A program made the position numbers and the translations under genes. Shown here piece after piece: positions 6,387-13,092 of a stretch of DNA of 13,092 nucleotides. Below the pieces are notes generated by a model, which was given only the letters and a program-made list of their open reading frames with translations, was not told the DNA's origin and did no database searches. The stretch comes from Sulfuricurvum sp. GTDB taxonomy: Bacteria > Campylobacterota > Campylobacteria > Campylobacterales > Sulfurimonadaceae. Each line of letters opens with the position of its first letter. The first letter of the stretch is position 1. The stretch lies in NCBI GenBank assembly GCA_014764075.1, contig JACXUE010000078.1, forward strand, positions 1-13,092. Direction: 5' to 3'.

Positions 6387-9300
6387 ATGTCGCTAAAAGT
6401 TCTCCTTTCTCACAAAACCCATTATGCATTTGATCGTCCGATCAACCTCTCCCCCCATGTGATTCGGCTGCGCCCAGCGCCTCATAGCCGTACGCCTATA
6501 GAGGCCTATTCGTTGAATATCAAACCTGAAGATCATTTTATTAACTGGCAGCAAGATCCCTTCGGCAACTATCTTGCTCGGATCGTTTTTCCGAAAAAGA
6601 CGACGGAACTTGCCATTGATGTTGAGGTGAAAGCGGAGTTGGTGAGTATCAACCCGTTTGATTTTTTCGTCGAAGAGTATGCGACGAACTTTCCGTTCGA
6701 CTATAAAAAAGAGCTCAAAAAAGAGTTGACCCCCTATCTTGAGATCACTGAACATGGGAAGCGTCTTGGTGCATTTGTCAAATCGATCGATTTAACTCCG
6801 CGCAACATCATCGATTTTTTGGTAGAGCTGAACATGAAGATCCATCGGTATCTAAGCTATACCATCCGAATGGAACCTGGTGTTCAAACGTGTGCGGTTA
6901 CTCTCAAAGGTAGAACAGGATCGTGTCGTGATTTCGCGTGGCTCTTTGTGCAGGTACTTCGCCATTTGGGATTGGCGGCACGATTCGTATCGGGGTATTT
7001 GGTTCAGCTCTCCGCCGATGTCAAATCTCTAGATGGCCCCAGCGGTCCTGAGAACGATTTTACCGATCTGCACGCATGGACGGAGGTTTATATCCCTGGT
7101 GCGGGATGGATTGGATTGGATGCAACGAGCGGTCTTTTTGCCGCAGAGGGGCACATACCACTGGCGTGCACCCCAAGCCCAGAGAGTGCTGCACCGGTTG
7201 AGGGGGCTATGGATAAGTGTGAGGTTGAGTTTACCTTCTCCAATACCGTAACACGGATTTTTGAATCACCGCGCGTCACCAAACCCTATCGAGACGAGCA
7301 ATGGGAAGCAATCTCGAAACTCGGATTCGAGGTTGACGAGGAGTTGATCGCAAACGATGTCCGTCTCACGATGGGGGGAGAGCCGACGTTTGTCTCGGTC
7401 GATGATTTCGAATCTCCCGAATGGAATACCGATGCCGATGGCGAGCACAAACGTGAGCGGGCGAACGTCCTTGCTCGTCGCTTGCTGAGTTCGTTCGGCA
7501 AAGGGGGGATGCTCCATCATGCGCAAGGCAAATGGTATCCGGGCGAGCCTCTGCCGCGCTGGATGAATACGATTTTCTGGCGCAAAGACGGCAAAGCCAT
7601 TTGGCGAAATCCTGACCTCTTGGCGGGGTTGGACGAGTCGTTTGAATATACCCCTAAGGATGCCAAAACGTTTTTGGCGCGATTGGCACTCAATCTAGGG
7701 GTTAGCGATCACAATGTCCATGATGCCTACAACGATCCCCTCGTCGCATTGCTCCAAGAGTCGCAACTCCCGATCGACGTCGATCCCCTCAAAGCCGATC
7801 TCAAAGATTCGCTCGAACGCCGGCAGTTGGCCACTGACCTCTCGCGCGGTTTGAATGAACCGATCGGATATGTCCTGCCGCTTGGATGGGGAGCTACCCG
7901 CTGGATTACCTGCCGTTGGGAGTTTAGGCGTGGTCATCTTTTTCTTGCCCCTGGAACCTCTCCGATAGGTTTGCGATTGCCGCTGAATTCGTTGATGCAC
8001 AAACCGCAGGTGGAGCTAGAACAAAGTTTTGAACCCGATTTGTTTAGTGCTTATCCTGCGCTTGGGGAGTATCACGATGCGGTACGCTCCCGCGCCGCGA
8101 ACGTAAAGCGGGCAACCAAACAAACGAATGATTATGAGGTATTTGTCCGTACGGCGATTTGTGCCGAGATTCGGGAAAGCAAACTGTTTTTATTTCTCCC
8201 TCCGTTGCCACACACCGAAGCATTTTTGGATCTGATCGCCTCTATCGAAGCGACCGCCGAGGAGTTGGGGATGAAAGTGATAATCGAGGGGTATGAACCT
8301 CCGCACGATCTGCGAATCGAAAAAATCCGTGTCACCCCAGATCCTGGGGTTATCGAGGTGAATATCCAGCCGACGTCGAGCTGGGGAGAGCTAAATCATG
8401 TGATCACGACGTTGTATGAAGATGCCTATCATTCGCGTCTAGGAGCCCTCAAATTTATGCAAGATGGGAAACAAATCGGTACGGGAGGCGGAAACCACGT
8501 TACGATCGGCGGAATCACTCCGAGCGACAGTCCGCTGCTTCGGAATCCGGAGCTCTTACGCTCTTTGCTGACCTTTTGGCAGCACCATCCGAGTCTATCG
8601 TATCTTTTTTCCGGCGCGTTTATAGGACCCACATCGCAGGCGCCGCGCGTGGATGAGGGGAGGCTGGAAAACCTTTATGAGCTTGAAATCGCTTTTAATC
8701 AGATCCCTCACGGCGAGCCGATACCGTTTTGGCTTACCGATCGCCTTTTTCGCCATATGTTGACCGATTTGACGGGAAATACTCATCGAAGCGAATTTTG
8801 TATCGATAAACTCTACTCTCCCGACTCCTCTACGGGACGACTTGGGATTTTGGAGTTGCGAGGTTTTGAAATGCCGCCGCATGCACGGATGTCTCTGGTA
8901 CAGATGCTCCTTATTCGTACCCTTGTATCGCTGTTTTGGCGTAAACCGTATTGTCATAAACTGGTTCGATGGGGAACTCAGTTGCACGATAAATTCCTCA
9001 TCGAGCATTACGTTCGCGAAGATATCCGCGATGTAGTCGAATTCTTGCGTAACGAAGGGTATGGATTCGAGTTCGATTGGTTTGATCCGTTCTTTGAATT
9101 TCGCTTTCCGCTGTATGGTATGACACAGATTGAGGGGGTCCACTGTGAATTGCGTGGCGGCATTGAGCCATGGCACGTTCTGGGTGAAGAATCAAGTTCT
9201 CAGGGAACTGCCCGTTATGTCGATTCATCGCTGGAGCGGGTACAGGTCAAAATTTCTAACTTTGTGGATGAGCGCTACGTTCTCACCTGTAATGGGGTGA

Positions 9301-9758
9301 AAGTACCATTGGTTAATACCGGAGTCGAGGGGGAGTACGTTGCGGGTATCCGCTACAAAGCGTGGCAGCCGTGGTCGGCACTTCATCCCACCATCGGTGT
9401 CGATACGCCGCTCACCTTTGATCTAGTCGATATGTGGAACCGTCGTTCGGTCGGCGGATTTACCTATTTCGTATCCCACCCAGGAGGACGTTCCTACGAA
9501 TCCTTTCCGGTTAATACCCTTGAAGCCCAATCGCGCCGAATCAGTCGGTATTGGGGATTTGGTCATTCGCAAGGCCAAATAGAGGAGATACGCGAACCTC
9601 TTATCCGAGAGCAGCAGCTTAGGGATGAAGACGGGCGTGAACATGTCGTCCGTAAACATAATTCAAAAGGACGCTTCAACTATCAAGAACTTCCTGGCAG
9701 TATGGAATATCCGCATACTCTTGATTTGCGTCGAAAATGGAGTCCTTATAGGGAATAG
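6387..9758 (+). CDS. Transglutaminase-like plus DUF2126 (GS-like amidoligase) fusion protein
   Basis: A 1123-residue protein, no signal peptide. Residues 1-90 form the bacterial transglutaminase N-terminal beta domain (LSHKTHYAF, RLRPAP, DPFGN). The transglutaminase/cysteine protease core follows, with C180 in GRTGSCRDFAW, H229 in DLHAWTEV and D245 in IGLDATSG, a complete triad. From about 310 onward it is DUF2126: RLTMGGEPTFVS (326-337), HAQGKWYPGEPLPRW (378-392), IEVNIQPTSSW (656-666), GTGGGNHVTIGG (698-709), GRLGILELRGFEMPP (817-831). The last three resemble substrate and nucleotide loops of glutamine-synthetase/gamma-glutamyl-cysteine-synthetase folds, so an ATP-dependent carboxylate-amine ligase is inferred; comparative work on amidoligases, recalled from memory, reached a similar view. 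Domain order and length are normal for the family. First gene of a three-gene operon; substrate unknown. Confidence 0.9.
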   Translation: MSLKVLLSHKTHYAFDRPINLSPHVIRLRPAPHSRTPIEAYSLNIKPEDHFINWQQDPFGNYLARIVFPKKTTELAIDVEVKAELVSINPFDFFVEEYATNFPFDYKKELKKELTPYLEITEHGKRLGAFVKSIDLTPRNIIDFLVELNMKIHRYLSYTIRMEPGVQTCAVTLKGRTGSCRDFAWLFVQVLRHLGLAARFVSGYLVQLSADVKSLDGPSGPENDFTDLHAWTEVYIPGAGWIGLDATSGLFAAEGHIPLACTPSPESAAPVEGAMDKCEVEFTFSNTVTRIFESPRVTKPYRDEQWEAISKLGFEVDEELIANDVRLTMGGEPTFVSVDDFESPEWNTDADGEHKRERANVLARRLLSSFGKGGMLHHAQGKWYPGEPLPRWMNTIFWRKDGKAIWRNPDLLAGLDESFEYTPKDAKTFLARLALNLGVSDHNVHDAYNDPLVALLQESQLPIDVDPLKADLKDSLERRQLATDLSRGLNEPIGYVLPLGWGATRWITCRWEFRRGHLFLAPGTSPIGLRLPLNSLMHKPQVELEQSFEPDLFSAYPALGEYHDAVRSRAANVKRATKQTNDYEVFVRTAICAEIRESKLFLFLPPLPHTEAFLDLIASIEATAEELGMKVIIEGYEPPHDLRIEKIRVTPDPGVIEVNIQPTSSWGELNHVITTLYEDAYHSRLGALKFMQDGKQIGTGGGNHVTIGGITPSDSPLLRNPELLRSLLTFWQHHPSLSYLFSGAFIGPTSQAPRVDEGRLENLYELEIAFNQIPHGEPIPFWLTDRLFRHMLTDLTGNTHRSEFCIDKLYSPDSSTGRLGILELRGFEMPPHARMSLVQMLLIRTLVSLFWRKPYCHKLVRWGTQLHDKFLIEHYVREDIRDVVEFLRNEGYGFEFDWFDPFFEFRFPLYGMTQIEGVHCELRGGIEPWHVLGEESSSQGTARYVDSSLERVQVKISNFVDERYVLTCNGVKVPLVNTGVEGEYVAGIRYKAWQPWSALHPTIGVDTPLTFDLVDMWNRRSVGGFTYFVSHPGGRSYESFPVNTLEAQSRRISRYWGFGHSQGQIEEIREPLIREQQLRDEDGREHVVRKHNSKGRFNYQELPGSMEYPHTLDLRRKWSPYRE

Positions 9759-9776
9759 GATAAAATCCCTTTTTTT
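9750..9776 (+). terminator. Weak intra-operon terminator or attenuator-like hairpin
   Basis: AGGGA (9750-9754) can pair with TCCCT (9766-9770), and seven Ts follow (9770-9776). The hairpin overlaps the TAG stop of the first gene (9756-9758). A competing small hairpin, GGAT-AAA-ATCC, uses the same TCC. The stem is only five pairs with an 11-base loop, so partial termination at most is expected; chance is possible. Confidence 0.3.
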
Positions 9777-9784
9777 ATATCAGG

Positions 9785-9799
9785 ATGAAACGAAACTAG
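9785..9799 (+). other. Four-codon mini-ORF abutting the start of the ATP-grasp gene
   Basis: ATG AAA CGA AAC TAG (MKRN-stop) ends exactly one base before the ATG at 9800. An AGG lies right before the mini-ORF, and the main gene has no Shine-Dalgarno at normal distance. Translation of the leader followed by re-initiation is conceivable, but an ORF this short can easily arise by chance. Confidence 0.25.
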
Positions 9800-12148
9800 A
9801 TGTTTGAGCACTATTTCCAAGGCACAACGTATGATGAGATGTTTGACCCCCAACATAGGGTACGTTCCCATTGGGAAGTGCTCAAAAACAATCTTGAAGA
9901 TATTGGGATTGATCAGTTAAACGCCAAACAAAAAGAGATCGATTGGTGTCTGGAGGAGAACGGCGTCACTTACAATGTCTATAACAATCCAGAGGGGATG
10001 AACCGTCCGTGGAAGCTCGACCCGATTCCGTTGGTGATTGACGAAGTGGAGTGGAATGAGATTGAAAAAGGTTTGAAACAGCGTTCCCGTCTTTTGAATC
10101 TATTGCTACAAGATATTTACGGTGAGCAACGTGTTATCAAAGAGGGGATTATCCCTATGGAAGTCGTATACGCACACAGCGGTTTCGTCCGTGAGGCGTT
10201 TTCTATGCCGATGCGTTTGAGTCTTTATGCTGCCGATATGGCACGCGGACCCGATGGGAAGATGTGGATTGTAAACGACCGTACTCAGGCGCCTTCGGGG
10301 CTTGGATATGCCATCGAAAACCGTTTAACTATGAATGCAGCAATGGAAGAGGCTTACCATGGTTTGAGCGTCAGACGTTTGTTTGAATTTTTCGAAACCT
10401 TTAAAATGGTTCAAGGGCAAGATTTGATGGCCAAAAACGGTTCCCTTTGGCTTAAAAGTCTGAATGGGTTGCGTCGTATCCACTCCATCATCCGGCGTGT
10501 GGATGAAAATTTTTGTGATCCTCTTGAATTACGGAGCGACTCACAGCTTGGAGTGGCTGGATTGATGCAGATATTGCGTTCCAATGGCGTCTCGATGATC
10601 AATCCGATTGGATGCGGAGTTCTTGAAAATCCGGCATTAAACCCGTTTATGCCCCGATTGTCAGAGTTTTTTTTGGGAGAAGCACTATGTATGCCGCAAA
10701 TTGCGACTTGGTGGTGCGGTCAAGAAGCCGAACGGAACTACGTCCTCGATCATTTGAATGAGCTTATTGTCAAAACCATCGATCGTAACGACAATCATCA
10801 TATTGTCAATACCAAAAATTTATCTCCGCAAGAAAAAGAACATCTTGTGGGACAGATTATGGAATTTCCTTACCGATATGTCGGACAAGAAGTGGTGAAG
10901 TTTGCTACATCTCCTTCCCTAGAGGGGGGGGATATACGTAGTCTGCGCACTATTATCCGTGTTTTTTCTCTAAGTCATGACGATGAGGTATCGGTAATGC
11001 CGGGCGGTTTGGTTCGTGTCGGAAGTACCGAAAATTTGCTTAGCATTTCAAATCAAAACGGTGGTAGCAGTAAAGATTTATGGGTACTTGGACCTGCCCG
11101 CCATACCCCTCTTTCTAAACTTTTTGCTTCGCACACGCCGATCGGATATTCGTTTGAGACTATGCCCAGTTTGCGCGCCGAGAACCTTTTTTGGCAGGGA
11201 CGCTATCTGGTGCGTTCGATAATTTCGGCACGCCTTATTCGCACCGTACTCAAATCGATAACCAATACGTCCCGCTATGAGCAGCGTAACGGTTCTGTTT
11301 TGACACAGATTCTGACACGTACGCTGACTCATGTAACGATGACCTATCCTGGTTTTTTAGGAGAGGTTGCTTCTTCACGGACATTTTCAGAAATTTGGTC
11401 GGTTGTGAGCGATCATAGCCGTGTCGGCTCATTGTCTCAAGCATTAATGATGCTTTCCAATACCAATACGGCGACCAGAAATCTTCTTCCACTTGAAGCG
11501 TGGAGGATACATGAGAGGATGATGAGCGAATGGGAACGGTTTTGTCGTGAAGAAAAACCGATTCCCCGCTATATGGTACACATGCTCGATAAGCTTCTAA
11601 CTCACCTTATGGCGTATAAAGAACTCATTCAAGAGTCTCTTTTTATCGATCAAGGATCGCTTATTTATGAAATAGGGACACGGATTGAACGTTCGCAACT
11701 GATGATTTCAAAAGCTAGATCTCTTCTTGTCCCTTTAATGGATCCGTTGGAGGAGTATGAGACTTTAGAGGTGTTTTTGGCTAGTTGTGAGAGTCTTAAC
11801 GCCTATCGAGCCCGTTACCGCACCACCTATGATATTCGTAATGTTATTGAATTTTTGTTATTAGATATCCGTTTCCCGAAATCATTGATTGCCGAATTGG
11901 ATGCTTTGTCGAAACTCTTTCCATTGTTGCCAAAATACCAAAACACGTTGGATGACAACCCATACGAGAGGGCATTATTTGAAGCTTATAACGGTTTGTC
12001 GCTTTCTTCTCTCGATGAGCTTACAGCGTGTGCCGACGGGGAATATGTACGAACAATGCTGGATAGACTATTGTCAGAATTATCGGATAAGCTGATGGCA
12101 GTATCCAACGAATTCACCAAAACCTATTTTACCCATTACGGTGAGTGA
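9800..12148 (+). CDS. Circularly permuted ATP-grasp / alpha-E fusion protein
   Basis: A 782-residue protein joining two families often encoded separately. Residues 1 to about 440 are the circularly permuted ATP-grasp (CP_ATPgrasp, former DUF404/407): RPWKLDPIPLVI at 69-80, QRSRLLNLLLQDIYG at 94-108, DPLELRSDSQLGVAGLMQILR at 240-260, ENPALNPFMPRLSEFFLGEAL at 276-296, IATWWCGQ at 301-308 and VMPGGLVRVGS at 399-409. These are the expected nucleotide and metal-binding blocks of a carboxylate-amine ligase. From about 455 the alpha-E domain (former DUF403) begins with SLRAENLFWQGRYLVRS, then is all helical to the end, with TATRNLLPLEAWRI at 557-570. The usual alpha-E opening 'LSR.AE' is changed to 'SLRAE'. 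The start has no good ribosome binding site. It precedes the second transglutaminase by three bases. Product and acceptor are unknown. Confidence 0.9.
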   Translation: MFEHYFQGTTYDEMFDPQHRVRSHWEVLKNNLEDIGIDQLNAKQKEIDWCLEENGVTYNVYNNPEGMNRPWKLDPIPLVIDEVEWNEIEKGLKQRSRLLNLLLQDIYGEQRVIKEGIIPMEVVYAHSGFVREAFSMPMRLSLYAADMARGPDGKMWIVNDRTQAPSGLGYAIENRLTMNAAMEEAYHGLSVRRLFEFFETFKMVQGQDLMAKNGSLWLKSLNGLRRIHSIIRRVDENFCDPLELRSDSQLGVAGLMQILRSNGVSMINPIGCGVLENPALNPFMPRLSEFFLGEALCMPQIATWWCGQEAERNYVLDHLNELIVKTIDRNDNHHIVNTKNLSPQEKEHLVGQIMEFPYRYVGQEVVKFATSPSLEGGDIRSLRTIIRVFSLSHDDEVSVMPGGLVRVGSTENLLSISNQNGGSSKDLWVLGPARHTPLSKLFASHTPIGYSFETMPSLRAENLFWQGRYLVRSIISARLIRTVLKSITNTSRYEQRNGSVLTQILTRTLTHVTMTYPGFLGEVASSRTFSEIWSVVSDHSRVGSLSQALMMLSNTNTATRNLLPLEAWRIHERMMSEWERFCREEKPIPRYMVHMLDKLLTHLMAYKELIQESLFIDQGSLIYEIGTRIERSQLMISKARSLLVPLMDPLEEYETLEVFLASCESLNAYRARYRTTYDIRNVIEFLLLDIRFPKSLIAELDALSKLFPLLPKYQNTLDDNPYERALFEAYNGLSLSSLDELTACADGEYVRTMLDRLLSELSDKLMAVSNEFTKTYFTHYGE

Positions 12149-12151
12149 AGC

Positions 12152-13042
12152 ATGACGTTTCATATTTATCACAATACCCGTTTTACTTATCAACAATGGG
12201 TTGGATTCAGTCATAACCTTGTTCGATTGTGTCCACGGACTACCGAGTATCAGCAGTTAAGCGATTTTGACATCTCTGTAGAGCCTTCAGCGGTCGAACT
12301 TGATGCTTACGATGACCTATTTGGCAATCGGCTTCATCATATTTTGGTACGTGAACCCCATTTGGTGCTCAATGTCACGGCGAGATCGACTGTTATCATC
12401 GACCCTCGGGGGCTTGAGAAAATGGAGGAACGCCGTAAAAAGGCTCTCTCTGTTACGTATGAACAAGCACTTAAGGGGATGGAAAAAATCGATCCAGAGA
12501 TAATCTATGCCAAACAGTTTCTTTTACCTAGCCCTTTGATCGGTGCTGTAACTTCGGAGATGAAAAAATACATTCTATCTTCTATACATCCTGAACGCTC
12601 TATGTATGAGGGGCTACTCGAATATACGCAAAGAATATTTCACGATTTTACGTTTGAAAATGGCTTTAGCAACATTACAACCGATCCAAAGGAAGTATAT
12701 AGTGAAAAAAAGGGGGTATGTCAGGATTTTGCCCATTTTATGATTGCGACACTTCGTTCGATCGGTTTGTCCGCACGTTACGTGAGCGGCTACATCGAAA
12801 CATTGCCCCCTCTGGGACAAGAGAAACTTTTTGGAGTCGATGCTTCACATGCATGGGTAAGTGTCTTTATCCCTAATCACGGATGGTTTGAATTTGATCC
12901 TACGAACAATATGGTGCCTCAAGAGCGGCATATTTTACTTGGGTACGGACGGGATTATAATGATATTTCACCGATACAGGGAGTTGTTGTCGGGAGTGGA
13001 ATGAGTCACCTAGAAGTGATGGTTGATGTCAGCCGAAAGTGA
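12152..13042 (+). CDS. Transglutaminase-like cysteine protease-fold protein
   Basis: A 296-residue protein, no signal peptide, with the same architecture as the start of the first operon gene: an N-terminal bacterial transglutaminase beta domain (residues 1-80; HNTRFTY, VRLCPR, DDLFGNRLHH), a linker, and the transglutaminase core. The triad is C190 in KKGVCQDFAHF, H233 in DASHAWVSV and D249 in FEFDPTNN. Such enzymes transfer or hydrolyse glutaminyl or other amide bonds; in bacteria most are thought to act as peptidases or amidases. It starts three bases after the previous stop, with GGTGAG inside that gene's last codons as ribosome binding site, so translation is tightly coupled. It is not a duplicate of the 6387 gene in detail: the triad surroundings differ (GVCQDFAHF against GSCRDFAWL), suggesting separate substrates or steps. 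Confidence 0.92.
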   Translation: MTFHIYHNTRFTYQQWVGFSHNLVRLCPRTTEYQQLSDFDISVEPSAVELDAYDDLFGNRLHHILVREPHLVLNVTARSTVIIDPRGLEKMEERRKKALSVTYEQALKGMEKIDPEIIYAKQFLLPSPLIGAVTSEMKKYILSSIHPERSMYEGLLEYTQRIFHDFTFENGFSNITTDPKEVYSEKKGVCQDFAHFMIATLRSIGLSARYVSGYIETLPPLGQEKLFGVDASHAWVSVFIPNHGWFEFDPTNNMVPQERHILLGYGRDYNDISPIQGVVVGSGMSHLEVMVDVSRK

Positions 13043-13092
13043 GGTTTAAAGCCTTTTATTATGGTTCAATGCTTCGAAAATGAATTTTTTTT

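Noticed and set aside
8595..9176. A 193-codon minus-strand frame inside the DUF2126 gene
   Set aside because: It is antisense to conserved DUF2126 blocks, with basic composition typical of a shadow frame.
13043..13092. Terminator after the last gene
   Set aside because: There is a T-run at the window edge but no convincing hairpin before it; GGTTTAAAGCC gives at most two or three pairs.

Overview
The window reads as a chromosomal stretch from a Campylobacterota (former Epsilonproteobacteria) genome, most likely a free-living sulfur-oxidiser of the Sulfuricurvum/Sulfurimonas kind. The grounds are the panB-ruvB neighbourhood, a tmRNA tag of the ANNxxxxPAYA type, strong TATAAT -10 boxes with little -35 signal, and moderate GC. 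The genus is an inference. I see no transposase, integrase, phage gene or CRISPR array.

Layout. (1) 1-235: the last codons of a plus-strand membrane protein, probably an MFS transporter, and opposite it a minus-strand remnant that looks like the C-terminal tip of a sensor histidine kinase. (2) 225-3096, minus strand: a tight operon panB (pantothenate synthesis), ruvB (Holliday-junction motor) and an AI-2E/PerM-family membrane protein. (3) 3185-4355, plus strand: a free-standing Hpt phosphotransfer protein whose stop codon overlaps the start of trpA. (4) 4361-4809: ssrA (tmRNA, plus strand) with its own promoter, then tRNA-Arg(CCG) on the minus strand. The tmRNA has both tRNA-like ends, PK1 and the tag frame, but is only about 208 nt long. 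(5) 4837-6258, minus strand: a YjdM/PhnA-like zinc-ribbon protein with its own promoter and terminator, and a metallo-beta-lactamase-fold enzyme resembling class II cyclic-nucleotide phosphodiesterases. (6) 6387-13042, plus strand: a three-gene operon filling half the window. It holds a 1123-residue transglutaminase-like plus DUF2126 protein, a 782-residue fusion of a circularly permuted ATP-grasp with an alpha-E domain, and a 296-residue transglutaminase-like protein.

The most interesting part is region 6. Two transglutaminase/protease-fold Cys-His-Asp enzymes bracket two predicted ATP-dependent carboxylate-amine ligase modules, one ATP-grasp and one glutamine-synthetase-like. Together they look like a machine that makes, attaches and trims amide or isopeptide bonds on an unknown substrate. 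The families are known from comparative genomics, but I know of no established substrate. The second item is the unusually short ssrA, which leaves about 50 nt between the tag stop and the T-arm where PK2-PK4 normally lie.

Limits: everything was read by eye. No similarity search, covariance model or structure prediction was run, and RNA pairings were checked by hand only.
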